64,000 nt of DNA, from the NCBI RefSeq assembly GCF_900156125.1, contig NZ_FTLX01000007.1, positions 1 through 64,000 of the forward strand. Direction: 5' to 3'. Under the pieces are notes generated by a model. The model saw only the letters and a program-made list of their open reading frames with translations. It did no database searches and had not been told where the DNA came from. Every line of letters begins with the position of its first letter. Positions within the stretch are counted from its first letter, which is position 1. A program made the position numbers and the translations under genes. This document shows, piece by piece, positions 20,593 through 29,439 of the stretch. Source of the DNA: Domibacillus enclensis. GTDB taxonomy: Bacteria; Bacillota; Bacilli; Bacillales; Domibacillaceae.

Positions 20593-21525
20593 TTACCCTC
20601 CTTTCTTTAACGTGCCAGACAGCGTAAGCTGAAGGATGCTAATAACGAAGATGATCAACATTAACACAACACCAATGGCTGCTCCAAAACCAAGGTCATT
20701 CATCCGGAAACCTTGTTGATAGATGTATCCGACAATCGTTAAGCCAATATTACCTGGCGATCCTTCCGGCCAGAAAACATAGGATTCTTCATACATCCTG
20801 AATCCGGCTATAATCGTAATTGTCACAACGTATACAGTAATCGGTTTTAACATGGGAAGTGTAATGTGTCGAAACTTGTTAAAAATACCCGCACCATCAA
20901 TTTCGGCTGCCTCGTACAATTCTCTTGGCACATTGGCAAGGCCGGCCATAAAGTAAAGGATATTCACCCCCAGCCACTTCCATGTAGCAAGCAACACCAT
21001 TAAAAACATTCCTGTTGCGGCCCCGAACTTCCATTCCAGCGGTTCGACACCGAAAAACCCAACAACGGTATTGGCTAGAGAAGCTTCTGATTCGCCAAAC
21101 ATGAGACGAAACACTACACCCGCAACAATCGTTGAAGTTAATGCCGGAATAAATAAGGAAGCCCGAAAGACATTGGAAAAGCGAACGAATTTAGAATTCA
21201 GCATTGTCGCCAACACCATAGGCACTATCGTTAAGATAACGGTCGTCAAAATAACATAAACGGTCGTGTTGGACAATGCTTTAAAAAAGGTAGGGTTCAA
21301 AATACGTTCGTAGTTGCTTGTTCCAATAAACGTTGTTTGTCCAGGCAAGATGGTTTGAAAGCTCATGACAACACCGCTTATGAGCGGATACAAAAAGAGC
21401 AGTAAAAACGAAAGAATGAAAGGCGATACAAAAACGTATGGAACTACCTTCCTCGACAAAAAGAAGCCTTTTATGGACCGTTTCGGCCGACTGCTATTGG
21501 TTGTTGATACAGCGCGTTCAATCAT
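20593..21525 (-). CDS. abnF: Arabino-oligosaccharide ABC permease (AbnF/AraP-like)
   Basis: A 310-aa MalF-like CUT1 permease: first membrane helix after a basic N-terminus, then FLYPLISGVVMSFQ, and the EAA loop NVPRELYEAAEIDGAGIF. It lies between the binding-protein gene (with a hairpin in the gap) and its partner permease, from which it is 3 nt away. B. subtilis calls the equivalent AraP; here the G. stearothermophilus name avoids confusion with the sensor AraP. Confidence 0.88.
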   Translation of the reverse strand: MIERAVSTTNSSRPKRSIKGFFLSRKVVPYVFVSPFILSFLLLFLYPLISGVVMSFQTILPGQTTFIGTSNYERILNPTFFKALSNTTVYVILTTVILTIVPMVLATMLNSKFVRFSNVFRASLFIPALTSTIVAGVVFRLMFGESEASLANTVVGFFGVEPLEWKFGAATGMFLMVLLATWKWLGVNILYFMAGLANVPRELYEAAEIDGAGIFNKFRHITLPMLKPITVYVVTITIIAGFRMYEESYVFWPEGSPGNIGLTIVGYIYQQGFRMNDLGFGAAIGVVLMLIIFVISILQLTLSGTLKKGG

Positions 21526-21556
21526 AACAATCCCCTTTCTTTACGCTTTTCGTATA

Positions 21557-21583
21557 GAAGGCAGGATAAATTATCCTGCCTTC
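21557..21583. other. Intercistronic hairpin after abnE
   Basis: 13-bp perfect inverted repeat GAAGGCAGGATAA / TTATCCTGCCTTC with one central base, between abnE and abnF. No T tract. Hairpins of this kind after a binding-protein gene commonly stabilise its mRNA so that it is made in excess over the permeases. Confidence 0.6.
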
Positions 21584-21592
21584 ACACTGTTA

Positions 21593-22939
21593 TCAATTAT
21601 TTTCAATCGCCGCTTCTGCTTCTTTCAAGGCCTCTTCTGCCGATTGGTTTTCAGATCGCAGTACGTTATTAAATACATTTGTTGATAGCTGTTCCTGCAC
21701 AAGTGGATTCTTGTCGGTAATATTAATGGAATCAATTTCTTCTCTCACACTAAGAAGCGTATCAAATATATCTGTGCCGAAATATTGATAGTACTTGTTA
21801 TCCTCACGTATTTCTGGTTTCTCCCACACCGTCCACATTGGCGGATCAAAGCCCATGATCTCCCATAGAGCCAGGTTTCCTTCTTCGGATAATTTCGTGT
21901 AGGCTAAAAATTCTTTCGCCAATTCCGGATGTTCAGTTTGATTGGTTACGACTGTCCCTGTGCCACCTGCTCCAGCTGAGCGATTTCCGTCTTCTGTCCA
22001 TTTTGGCATTGGACGAATAACCATCTTCCCTTTTAAGTCTTCCATGTAATCCGTGAACCGGCCCATATACCACATTGGCATGATGACGGATGCTGCGCCG
22101 CCATCGTTCATAAATCCATAATATTCTTCTTCATGATGACCGCCGCCTGGTGTAATTTCAGCAATTTTTTCTTCATAAATCAAACGGTGCATAAAATCAA
22201 GTGTTTCAATATTTGTTTCATTTGCCAAAGTCAGCTCACCGTTTTCATCAAAAAAGTCTGAACCTTGCTGCTTGATTAAAGGCCAGTAAGACCAATAATC
22301 ACCTGTTTCTAATGTGGTCATTGTGGCATCCGTGTTCTCCACCACTTTTTTGCCTGCCTCTACGTAGTCATCCCATGTTTCAATGGAATCGATGTCTACG
22401 CCGGCAGCATCCATGATTTCTTTGTTATAAAAAGCAACCGTTGCTCCTACATGAGTTGGGAGCCCGTAATAATTTCCATCTTTCGCATAAATGTCAAACC
22501 GTGATTCAATAAAGTTTTCCTTCACAGGTTCTACGTATTCATTCATCGGCAATAGCTGCGGCTCACCTTGTAAATAGTTCGGAAAACGACCTAATTCAAT
22601 ATCTACAATGTCAGGAGCACCAGTGCCTGATTGCAAGGCTAACAGTAAGTTGTTGTGCATATTGTCATAAGGATATGCTTCTGCTTTCAATGAAATAGGG
22701 CGATCCGGGAACTCTTCATTCCAACGCTTTACTGCATCTTCAAAGATATTAATGTGGAGTTCGTTGAATGTCCAAAAATTCAATTCAGTTGCATCTTCAG
22801 ATTCACTTCCAATCACTTCAGTTGCATCTGCACCTTCAGCAGAATCCTCTGAGGAACCTCCGCCTCCGCCTTTTCCACATGCTGCAAGGATGACAAACAA
22901 CATACTAAAAAGCAGGATAAACAAGCTTCTTTTTTTCAT
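21593..22939 (-). CDS. abnE: Arabino-oligosaccharide-binding lipoprotein (AbnE/AraN-like)
   Basis: A 448-aa extracellular solute-binding protein of family 1. A lipoprotein signal ends in LAAC (C21), followed by a GGGGGSSEDSAEGAD linker and a mature fold beginning ELNFWTFNELH. Residues around WYMGRFTDYMEDLKG and NRSAGAGGTGTVVT are consistent with the family's sugar site. It heads the operon abnE-abnF-abnJ-GH51-small protein-DUF624, and its 240-bp upstream region carries a promoter, a cre site and several operators. Ligand specificity is inferred from linkage to arabinofuranosidase genes. Confidence 0.86.
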   Translation of the reverse strand: MKKRSLFILLFSMLFVILAACGKGGGGGSSEDSAEGADATEVIGSESEDATELNFWTFNELHINIFEDAVKRWNEEFPDRPISLKAEAYPYDNMHNNLLLALQSGTGAPDIVDIELGRFPNYLQGEPQLLPMNEYVEPVKENFIESRFDIYAKDGNYYGLPTHVGATVAFYNKEIMDAAGVDIDSIETWDDYVEAGKKVVENTDATMTTLETGDYWSYWPLIKQQGSDFFDENGELTLANETNIETLDFMHRLIYEEKIAEITPGGGHHEEEYYGFMNDGGAASVIMPMWYMGRFTDYMEDLKGKMVIRPMPKWTEDGNRSAGAGGTGTVVTNQTEHPELAKEFLAYTKLSEEGNLALWEIMGFDPPMWTVWEKPEIREDNKYYQYFGTDIFDTLLSVREEIDSINITDKNPLVQEQLSTNVFNNVLRSENQSAEEALKEAEAAIENN

Positions 22940-23001
22940 TCTTCTCTCCCCTTTTCTTGGAATATCAAATGCAGAAACATATCAACAATACACAGAACCG
23001 T

Positions 23002-23023
23002 TTTCCGTGTACGTACACGGAAA
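23002..23023. promoter_or_regulatory. 22-bp perfect palindromic operator upstream of abnE
   Basis: Perfect palindrome with half-site TTTCCGTGTAC, centred between 23012 and 23013. It lies about 100 bp downstream of the predicted promoter, in the leader of the abn transcript. Its core GTGTACGTACAC is repeated at 17265 and imperfectly at 23048. Confidence 0.75.
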
Positions 23024-23046
23024 GTACACTGTACCGCCCTTCAGTT

Positions 23047-23060
23047 TGTGTACGCACACG
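23047..23060. promoter_or_regulatory. Second abnE operator (imperfect)
   Basis: TGTGTACGCACACG, a one-mismatch version of the GTGTACGTACAC core. Its centre is 41 bp from that of the 23002-23023 palindrome, about four helical turns, so both can be bound on one face of the DNA, possibly with looping or cooperation. Confidence 0.65.
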
Positions 23061-23080
23061 ATTTATTTCGAAAGAATTAA

Positions 23081-23095
23081 AGATAACGCTTACAT
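23081..23095 (-). promoter_or_regulatory. cre site for CcpA in the abnE leader
   Basis: ATGTAAGCGTTATCT on the minus strand matches the cre consensus WTGNAANCGNWNNCW at every position. It lies 30 bp downstream of the predicted -10, where CcpA binding represses by blocking transcription. It predicts glucose repression of the arabinan operon. Confidence 0.8.
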
Positions 23096-23124
23096 TTTAA
23101 TGACCTGTACTGTTGATAAAGTAA

Positions 23125-23153
23125 ATTTTATCACCATCAACTTGTACGGTCAA
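23125..23153 (-). promoter_or_regulatory. abnE operon promoter
   Basis: Minus-strand -35 TTGACC (23148-23153), 17-bp spacer, -10 TAAAAT (23125-23130). An inverted repeat GATAAA / TTTATC (23115-23132) covers the -10. Confidence 0.7.
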
Positions 23154-23155
23154 CT
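23140..23155. promoter_or_regulatory. AraR-like box over the abnE -35
   Basis: ACTTGTACGGTCAACT keeps the ACTTGTACG half of the AraR boxes at araD and araP and overlaps the -35. A closely related sequence, ACTTGAACGGTCAACT, overlaps the lacI -35 at 24224-24239. Either AraR or the LacI regulator could bind both. Confidence 0.5.
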
Positions 23156-23177
23156 ATTTTTTGAATAATTTAAAGAA

Positions 23178-24164
23178 TCAAATAGATTCTCCTTTAATAA
23201 TCTCATGCCCCAAAAGCGGTACAGACTTAAAAGCACCCTGCTCTATTTTATGAACGAGGCTTTCCACTGCCTTTTCTCCAATTTGCACAATCGGGTATTT
23301 GACGGTCGTCAGCCGCGGCGAGATGTATTTTAACATATCTATATCGTCAAAACCCATCACCCCTGCCTCCCCAGGAATCGCAATGCCTATGCCCTTTAAT
23401 GTATTCATGACTTCAAGAGCGTACAAATCCGTTGAACAAACAACGGCTGTTTTTTCAGCTTTGTTAAATGGGTAAGCCATCAGCTTTTCCAAGTAATCCG
23501 CTCCCTTGAGCACGAGCGGATCGGCTGCTTTATGCCCCTGGATGCCTTCTAAAAATCCTTGAAACCGCTCTTCCTGTGTGTAAATGTTGGATTTCCCGCT
23601 GTAAGCAAGCGGTGGACTTACATAAATAAAGCGGCTGTAGCGCTTCGATGCCACATAGTCAACAGCGTCTTTCATCGCCTGGCGCTCTTGAATGCCAATG
23701 TACTCAAGATCACTCGAGATATAATTGAAAATGGTGACGACAGGTGTATGCAGCTTGTTTAAATATGTCTCAAACTCCTTGCCCTTATTGACGCTGAACA
23801 AAATAATGCCGTCCACTTTCCGGTTGATTAAATAGTCAATGCACGTCCGCTCATTTTGGGCGTTTTTATCCGTCAGGGTAATGTAAACGAAATAACCAAG
23901 CTCTCTCGCTCTTTTTTCAATCGCATTCATGAGCTGAGCGAACGACCGGTTGTATAAATCAAACAAGACCACGCCAAGTGTCAGCGTTCTGCCCATTACA
24001 AGGCTTCTGGCGGTAAAGTCCGGCTGATAATTCATTTCGGCGGCTGCGTCCAGTACTTTCTTTCTTGTTTTTTCACTGATGCCCGGACGGTTATTAAGCG
24101 CCCGGTCTACGGTGCCCGCGGATACGTGGCAGGCCGCGGCAATATCTTTAATGGTGGTGCGCAT
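23178..24164 (-). CDS. LacI-family regulator of the arabinan operon
   Basis: A 328-aa repressor with an N-terminal LacI helix-turn-helix (TIKDIAAACHVSAGTVDRALNNRPGIS, here noted in part: hinge region after residue 45) and a sugar-binding core starting TLGVVLFDLYNRSF. VDRALN replaces the usual VSRALN. It is placed directly upstream of abnE and probably controls it and the GH51 gene through the GTGTACGTACAC sites. AraR is encoded 6 kb away, so the island has two repressors. The effector is unknown; arabinose or an arabino-oligosaccharide is likely. Confidence 0.85.
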   Translation of the reverse strand: MRTTIKDIAAACHVSAGTVDRALNNRPGISEKTRKKVLDAAAEMNYQPDFTARSLVMGRTLTLGVVLFDLYNRSFAQLMNAIEKRARELGYFVYITLTDKNAQNERTCIDYLINRKVDGIILFSVNKGKEFETYLNKLHTPVVTIFNYISSDLEYIGIQERQAMKDAVDYVASKRYSRFIYVSPPLAYSGKSNIYTQEERFQGFLEGIQGHKAADPLVLKGADYLEKLMAYPFNKAEKTAVVCSTDLYALEVMNTLKGIGIAIPGEAGVMGFDDIDMLKYISPRLTTVKYPIVQIGEKAVESLVHKIEQGAFKSVPLLGHEIIKGESI

Positions 24165-24208
24165 CGTGAAGCCTCCCTTAAGCTAAGCGTGATGTCAAGA
24201 ATGATCAT

Positions 24209-24237
24209 ACTTTATTATACTTTACTTGAACGGTCAA
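24209..24237 (-). promoter_or_regulatory. lacI-type regulator gene promoter with operator
   Basis: Minus-strand -35 TTGACC (24232-24237), 17-bp spacer, -10 TAAAGT (24209-24214). The sequence over the -35 shares AGTTGACCGTNCAAGT with the abnE promoter, which suggests the two genes answer to one repressor. Confidence 0.6.
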
Positions 24238-24251
24238 CTTTTGCTTATTTG

Positions 24252-24292
24252 ATAAAAAAAAGCACGGATGCTGTCGCCATCCATGCTTTATC
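24252..24292 (-). terminator. Terminator of the araDBA-galM operon
   Basis: Stem GATAAAGCATGGATG / CATCCGTGCTTTTTTTTATC (minus strand) with one mismatch and an eight-T run, immediately after the galM stop. Confidence 0.8.
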
Positions 24293-25291
24293 TTATTTTG
24301 TCGAGAAGGTATAAATCGTTTCCGCTTCGTAGCGCTCGTTTGCTTCAAGCTTGCTTTGCGGAAAGTGAGGATGATGGATGGAATCCGGCAACGCTTGTGT
24401 CTCTAGGCAAAGCCCGGCATATTTAAAGGACTTGCCGCCTTCAAGCTCCACTCCTTCTGTAATCTGTGTGCCGGTATACAAAACGACACAATCCTGATTT
24501 GTTTTAATCGTGAGCACACGGCCGCTTTGTTCCTCTGACAAAACGATGCTACGGCGCCCGTTTAACATAAACGGATGATCGTAGCCTCCACCGGCCAGCT
24601 TGTTTTGCGGATCTTGAGAGGTGGTTCCTGCTTGAATAGTTTGTCCGTCTCGAAAATCAAACGTGGTTCCGTCGACCGGCTTGAGAACGCCAGTCGGAAG
24701 AAGCTGGTCGTTCAATTCTGCATACTGATCACTGTCCATCTGCAGGTGGTGACCGGTAATATCCCTCTTCATTCCGCCACTTAAATTAAAGTACGTATGG
24801 TTCGTCATGTTTAACAGCGTCGGTGCATCAGACACCGCTTCGTACTGAATGGCAAATTCATTTTTATCGTTCAGTGTGTACGTGACAGCCAGTTTGAGCG
24901 TTCCAGGATATCCACCCTCGCCTTCCGGACTTTCATGCGTAAACCGCACACCGCCTTCCACATACTCGGATTGCCAGATTACCCGGTCAAATCCGGTTTT
25001 CCCGCCATGTAAATGATTGGTTCCGTCATTTTGCTCGAGAGTGTAAGTTTTCCCGTCCAGCTCAAAGGACCCAGCACCAATTCGCCCGGCAAAGCGGCCA
25101 ATGACCGCTCCTAAATACCATGGGTTGTCTGCGTACTGTTCGCTGCTGGTGTATCCGAGCACAACATTCTCAACATTCCCGTCCCGGTCTGGCACAAGGA
25201 TTTTCGTAATAATACAGCCATAGTTAAGAAAAGACACTTCCATGCCATTTTTGTTTTTTAGCTTGAATTCTTTTACTTGAGAGTCATTCAT
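24293..25291 (-). CDS. galM: Aldose 1-epimerase
   Basis: A 332-aa galactose mutarotase family protein that interconverts sugar anomers. Catalytic residues are recognisable: the His in TNHTYFNLSG and the Glu in GLCLETQALPDS. ATG 25291 has AAAGGGG 8 nt upstream; an earlier start nine codons back enters the GCGCAATT repeat region. It is the last gene of the araD-araB-araA operon, where a mutarotase would supply the arabinose anomer used by the isomerase. Confidence 0.9.
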   Translation of the reverse strand: MNDSQVKEFKLKNKNGMEVSFLNYGCIITKILVPDRDGNVENVVLGYTSSEQYADNPWYLGAVIGRFAGRIGAGSFELDGKTYTLEQNDGTNHLHGGKTGFDRVIWQSEYVEGGVRFTHESPEGEGGYPGTLKLAVTYTLNDKNEFAIQYEAVSDAPTLLNMTNHTYFNLSGGMKRDITGHHLQMDSDQYAELNDQLLPTGVLKPVDGTTFDFRDGQTIQAGTTSQDPQNKLAGGGYDHPFMLNGRRSIVLSEEQSGRVLTIKTNQDCVVLYTGTQITEGVELEGGKSFKYAGLCLETQALPDSIHHPHFPQSKLEANERYEAETIYTFSTK

Positions 25292-25311
25292 TACTGCTGC
25301 CCCTTTCACAT

Positions 25312-25417
25312 GGCGCAATTATTCGGTTTACGGCGCAATTCCTGCTTTATTGCGCCGTAGCGGTGGGAATTGCGCCATAATCTTGAAAATTGCGCCGTGG
25401 CCTAGCGGATTTGCGCC
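25312..25417. repeat. Cluster of six GGCGCAATT repeats between araA and galM
   Basis: Two direct copies (25312-25320, 25332-25340) are followed by four inverted copies (25349-25356, 25368-25376, 25388-25396, 25409-25417, the last with an extra T). The spacing is 17-21 bp. The inverted sets can form nested stems such as CGGCGCAAT / ATTGCGCCG. A similar inverted pair is at 49270-49318 (TGGCGCAATT and AATGCGCCT). The whole 142-bp araA-galM gap is this array. Confidence 0.8.
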
Positions 25418-25433
25418 GGATGTGGCGGCCGGC

Positions 25434-26906
25434 TTATTTCCAAATTGCAGCTCCCCATTTTAATTCCTTGCGAAGCTGTGCTGTGTTTGTTTCCTGGTCA
25501 ATGACGATGCATTCAATATTGGCCATTTCAGCAAAATCACGCAGCTGTTCCGCATTTACCGCGAATGAAAGAACGGTATGGTGGGCTCCGCCAGCGTAAA
25601 TCCACGATTCGGTAGCCGTTTTCAAGGATGGCTGCGGCTTCCATAGCACCTTGGCTACTGGCAGGTTCGGTGTTTCATTCGGTGACTCCACTGCATCCAC
25701 AACATTGACAATCAACCGGTAGCGGCCGCCCATTTCAACGAGTGAGGCGTTAACAGCCTGTCCGCTTTTTCCATCGAATACGAGACGTGCCGGATCCGCT
25801 TTTCCACCGATTGAAAGAGGATTTACAACGATTCGCGGCTTTGTTGCGGCAACCGTCGGACATACTTCTAGCATATGCGAGCCGAGAATCATTTCGTTTC
25901 CTTCTTCTAAATGGTACGTATAATCCTCCATGAAGGAGGTATCCTTGTTGCCGGAAGCGATTTTCATCATGCGAAGCAGCGCGGCTGTACGCCAGTCGCC
26001 TTCGCCTGCAAAGCCATAACCGTCCGCCATCAGACGCTGCACCGCGAGACCCGGCAGCTGCTTCATGCCATGCAAATCCTCGAAGTTCGTTGTAAACGCC
26101 GTGTAGCCGCCTCCTTCGAGAAACGAGCGCAAGCCGATTTCAATGCGCGCCTGTTCTTTAATAGCCGCACAAGTGTCATCGCTTTCTTCAAAATCATAAA
26201 GCTGCTTGTATTCAGCGTAAACGGATTCGACTTGTTCCTCTGTAATCGTGTTCATTTCTTCCACGAGATCGCCGATGCCATAATAGTCTACTACCCAGCC
26301 GAACTTAATCTGAGCTTCTACCTTGTCGCCGTCCGTTACCGCCACATTGCGCATGTTATCGCCAAAGCGGGCAACGCGAATATTCGGTCCTTCTGTTACC
26401 GCCGCTGCAATGTTCATCCAGTCGCTAATGTCTTTTTTCACGCCTTCGTTTTGCCAGTGGCCGACGATCACTTTGCGGCCAATTTCCATACGCGTTCCGA
26501 TAAATCCATATTCTCTGTCTCCATGCGCCGCCTGGTTCAAGTTCATGAAGTCCATATCAATGCCGCTCCACGGAATGTCACGGTTAAACTGCGTATGCAG
26601 GTGCAGAAGTGGCTTTTGAAGGGCTTTCAATCCGGCAATCCACATTTTCGCCGGTGAAAAGGTATGCATCCACGTAATCACGCCGGCACAGCTGTCATCA
26701 TTGTTTGCTTTTTGCATCAGCTGGTAAATCTCACTCGATGTTGTGAGCAGCTCTTTAAATTGGATTGGGTACGAAAGCGAACCGCCTTCATTTAAGCCGC
26801 GAACGACTTCTTCAGAATTTTTCCGGACTTCCGTCAACGCCTCTTCCCCGTATAAATGCTGGCTTCCCGTTACAAACCAAAATTCTTTTTCACTTATTTT
26901 CAGCAT
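25434..26906 (-). CDS. araA: L-arabinose isomerase
   Basis: A 490-aa enzyme that converts L-arabinose to L-ribulose, with Mn2+ as the usual cofactor. The N-terminus EFWFVTGSQHLYGEE is diagnostic. Metal ligands of the family are seen as the Glu in FAGEGDWRTAALLR, the Glu in SFMEDYTYH, and the His in MLGSH-like ILGSHMLEVCP and GGAHHTVLS. It lies 26 nt downstream of araB and upstream of galM. Length matches the family. Confidence 0.97.
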   Translation of the reverse strand: MLKISEKEFWFVTGSQHLYGEEALTEVRKNSEEVVRGLNEGGSLSYPIQFKELLTTSSEIYQLMQKANNDDSCAGVITWMHTFSPAKMWIAGLKALQKPLLHLHTQFNRDIPWSGIDMDFMNLNQAAHGDREYGFIGTRMEIGRKVIVGHWQNEGVKKDISDWMNIAAAVTEGPNIRVARFGDNMRNVAVTDGDKVEAQIKFGWVVDYYGIGDLVEEMNTITEEQVESVYAEYKQLYDFEESDDTCAAIKEQARIEIGLRSFLEGGGYTAFTTNFEDLHGMKQLPGLAVQRLMADGYGFAGEGDWRTAALLRMMKIASGNKDTSFMEDYTYHLEEGNEMILGSHMLEVCPTVAATKPRIVVNPLSIGGKADPARLVFDGKSGQAVNASLVEMGGRYRLIVNVVDAVESPNETPNLPVAKVLWKPQPSLKTATESWIYAGGAHHTVLSFAVNAEQLRDFAEMANIECIVIDQETNTAQLRKELKWGAAIWK

Positions 26907-26932
26907 ACTTTTCGCTCCCTTATTATCATTTT

Positions 26933-28543
26933 TTAATGAGTGAAATGATCAACAGCCGCCTGTTCAATAGCCATCCCCTGCTTGTATCGCTTCATAAAGA
27001 CCTCGAAGCCTTCCACGTCCCTCGCCTCTGGCTTCACGCTCAAACCGCTGTTTCCCGCAAAAACCTTTTGATCCAAATATTCTTCCAATGATTCATTTGT
27101 TTCTTTATTAGCTGTATAAGAAGCAAGCAGCGCCATTCCCCAGGCACCGCCTTCACCTGCTGTTTCCATCACCGACACAGGGGCATTCATTGCGGCGGCC
27201 ATCATCTTCTGGCCCACCTCTTTTGTTTTAAACAAACCGCCATGCCCGGTTATTTTGTCAATTTGAACATCCTCTTCCTCAAACAAAATATCCATGCCGA
27301 TTTTCAGCGTTGCAATCGAGGAAAACAAGTGCACACGCATAAAATTCGCCAGGTTAAACTGGCTTTCCGGCGACCGGACAAATAACGGGCGCCCTTCCTT
27401 CATGCCGGTAATGTTTTCGCCGGAGAAGTAGCCGTAAGACAGCAGCCCGCCGCCATCCGCATCTCCCTGAAGTGCTTGGTTAAATAAAAGCTCAAACAGC
27501 TTGTCCTTGTTTACGTCTGCTCCTGCAAGCGACACAAGCTCCTGAAACAGCTTCACCCATGCGTTAATATCCGAAGAACAGTTATTTGCATGAACCATCC
27601 CGACCAGGCTGCCCGATGGAGTCGTGACGAGATCGATTTCCGGATGAACCTTTTTCAATTCTTTTTCCAGCACGATCATCGCGAACACAGACGTTCCTGC
27701 CGAAACATTCCCCGACCGCTTGGCCACACTGTTTGTTGCGACCATGCCGGTTCCGGCATCTCCTTCTGGCGGGCAAAGCGGAATGCCCGGCTGCAGCTGA
27801 CCGCTCGCATCTAAAAGTGCCGCTCCTTTGGCTGACAACAGACCCGCCGGAATGCCCGCCGGCAATACGCGCGGCAAAATGTCCTGTACCTTCCAGCGAT
27901 ACTGCTTTGGAGAAACAAGCTGATCAAACGTCTGAAGCAGCTTTTCGTCAAAGGCTTTTCCTTCCTCATTAATCGGGAACATGCCGGATGCGTCGCCGAC
28001 TCCCAGCACCTTTTCACCGGTCAGCTTCCAGTGAATATAACCAGACAGAGTCGTTAAAAAGGCCAGATCTTCTACATGTTTTTCTTCATTTAAAATGGCT
28101 TGATACAAATGGGCAATACTCCATCTTTGCGGAATATTAAAGTGAAACAGCGCCGTTAACTCTTCCTCCGCCTGTGCTGTCATTGAATTCCGCCACGTAC
28201 GGAACGGTGTCAGCAGCTCGCCCTGCCCGTCAAACGCCAGGTAGCCGTGCATCATCGCGCTAAAGCCGATCGATCCGACCTTTTGAAGCATTATGCCATA
28301 ATTGCTTTTTACATCCGCCGCCATCGTTTGGTAGCTTGCTTGAAGGCCGTGCCAGACATCTTCAAGTGAATACGTCCAGACGCCATTGTCCAGACGGTTC
28401 TCCCATTCAAAGCTTCCCGAAGCGATCGGAGAATGAGATGAATCAATTAAAACGGCCTTGATGCGTGTTGAGCCAAATTCAATTCCGAGCGCCGTCCGGC
28501 TGTTTTCAATATCTGCTTTTATTTCATTCAACTGCTGCTTCAC
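26933..28543 (-). CDS. araB: L-ribulokinase
   Basis: A 536-aa FGGY-family kinase that phosphorylates L-ribulose at O5. Visible marks are the N-terminal phosphate-binding loop [16 protein letters not shown], the substrate region [15 protein letters not shown], and the C-terminal ATP-site stretches [12 protein letters not shown] and [10 protein letters not shown]. It starts 15 nt after the araD stop. An N-terminal extension of about 16 residues precedes the first strand, as in other Bacillus AraB proteins. Confidence 0.96.
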   Translation of the reverse strand: MKQQLNEIKADIENSRTALGIEFGSTRIKAVLIDSSHSPIASGSFEWENRLDNGVWTYSLEDVWHGLQASYQTMAADVKSNYGIMLQKVGSIGFSAMMHGYLAFDGQGELLTPFRTWRNSMTAQAEEELTALFHFNIPQRWSIAHLYQAILNEEKHVEDLAFLTTLSGYIHWKLTGEKVLGVGDASGMFPINEEGKAFDEKLLQTFDQLVSPKQYRWKVQDILPRVLPAGIPAGLLSAKGAALLDASGQLQPGIPLCPPEGDAGTGMVATNSVAKRSGNVSAGTSVFAMIVLEKELKKVHPEIDLVTTPSGSLVGMVHANNCSSDINAWVKLFQELVSLAGADVNKDKLFELLFNQALQGDADGGGLLSYGYFSGENITGMKEGRPLFVRSPESQFNLANFMRVHLFSSIATLKIGMDILFEEEDVQIDKITGHGGLFKTKEVGQKMMAAAMNAPVSVMETAGEGGAWGMALLASYTANKETNESLEEYLDQKVFAGNSGLSVKPEARDVEGFEVFMKRYKQGMAIEQAAVDHFTH

Positions 28544-28558
28544 ATGACCACTTCCTTT

Positions 28559-29251
28559 TCATCCTTTTTGACCGTAATACGCATTCGCTCCGTGCTTGCG
28601 CAAATAGTGCTTATCCAGCAAAAACTGGTCAATCGGCTGAACCGCTGCATTCAGCTGAAACGTATTCAAGCCCATTTTCGCCACTTCCTCGAGCACGACT
28701 GCATTATGAACCGCTTCCTTCGGGTTTTTCCCCCAGTTAAACGGCGCATGTCCGTACACGAGCACACCCGGCAACGCACGCGGATCTAATTCCTTGAAGG
28801 TTTCAATAATAACGTTGCCTGTTTCCACTTCATACGCGCGTTCAATTTCATCCTCTGTCAATGGACGTGTGCAAGGCACTTCACCATAATAATAATCGGC
28901 ATGTGTTGTGCCGAGCGCCGGAATCGCCCGCCCTGCCTGAGCCCAGCTTGTTGCCCACGGTGAATGGGTATGAACGACACCCCCAATACCTGAAAAATGC
29001 TTGTATAAAATTAAATGAGTGGCTGTATCAGAGGACGGCTTCAGCTGTCCTTCCACGACATTGCCTTCCAAATCCACAACGACCATATCGTCTGCCTTCA
29101 GCTCGTCGTACGCTACACCACTTGGCTTAATAACCACAAGCTCACTCCCCTTATCGAAACCGCTTACATTACCCCACGTAAAGGTAACGAGGCCGTGTTC
29201 CGGGAGAGCAAGGTTTGCTTCAAGCACCTCCTGCTTTAACTGCTCCAGCAT
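28559..29251 (-). CDS. araD: L-ribulose-5-phosphate 4-epimerase
   Basis: A 230-aa class II aldolase-like enzyme converting L-ribulose-5-P to D-xylulose-5-P. Zn ligands are the pair in [12 protein letters not shown] and a later His in GTTHAD or VYGHAPF; the phosphate loop is GNVSGFD and KPSSDT is also conserved. It is the first gene of araD-araB-araA-galM, an order different from the araABD order of B. subtilis. A good GGAGGG site precedes the ATG. A cre-like sequence lies inside its coding region. Confidence 0.96.
   Translation of the reverse strand: MLEQLKQEVLEANLALPEHGLVTFTWGNVSGFDKGSELVVIKPSGVAYDELKADDMVVVDLEGNVVEGQLKPSSDTATHLILYKHFSGIGGVVHTHSPWATSWAQAGRAIPALGTTHADYYYGEVPCTRPLTEDEIERAYEVETGNVIIETFKELDPRALPGVLVYGHAPFNWGKNPKEAVHNAVVLEEVAKMGLNTFQLNAAVQPIDQFLLDKHYLRKHGANAYYGQKG
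29155..29169 (-). promoter_or_regulatory. Intragenic cre site in araD
   Basis: ATGTAAGCGGTTTCG on the minus strand fits the cre consensus except for the last base. It lies about 85 bp inside araD. The B. subtilis ara operon is also repressed through cre sites within its coding genes. Confidence 0.6.
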
Positions 29252-29273
29252 AAAAGAGCCCTCCTCACTTCTA

Positions 29274-29287
29274 ACTTGTACGTATAT
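29274..29287. promoter_or_regulatory. AraR box 2, downstream of the araD promoter
   Basis: ACTTGTACGTATAT, centred 40 bp from the box at 29314-29327. In B. subtilis the paired ara operators have a similar four-turn spacing and are bound cooperatively by AraR. Confidence 0.82.
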
Positions 29288-29302
29288 TTATTTACAACTC
29301 AA

Positions 29303-29331
29303 ATTTTAATACAACTTGTACGTATAATCAA
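29303..29331 (-). promoter_or_regulatory. araD operon promoter
   Basis: Minus-strand -35 TTGATT (29326-29331), 17-bp spacer, -10 TAAAAT (29303-29308). AraR box 1 fills the spacer, so repressor and polymerase compete for the same DNA. Confidence 0.78.
29314..29327. promoter_or_regulatory. AraR box 1, within the araD promoter
   Basis: ACTTGTACGTATAA lies between the -35 and -10 of the araD promoter. Same sequence as the araP box at 14663. Confidence 0.82.
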
Positions 29332-29356
29332 TATATAAGTTAAAAAAATTCTGAAC

Positions 29357-29392
29357 ACAAAAAAACCAGCAAACACATTCACCTTTTGCTGG
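29357..29392 (-). terminator. Terminator of araR
   Basis: Stem CCAGCAAA / TTTGCTGG followed on the minus strand by a seven-T run. A second inverted repeat, CCCTTAAGCAA / TTGCTTAAGGG at 29427-29453, overlaps the araR stop, so two terminators may act in series. Confidence 0.8.
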
Positions 29393-29439
29393 CCTGGTGC
29401 TTTTAAAAAAGGATATTAAAATAAAACCCTTAAGCAAGA

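Noticed and set aside
25312-25417. Possible CRISPR-like array
   Set aside because: The units are 9 bp, change orientation halfway and have spacers of only about 10 bp; there are no cas genes.
25911-26657. 248-codon open frame opposite araA
   Set aside because: Antisense to a full-length araA with all family motifs; no recognisable domain.
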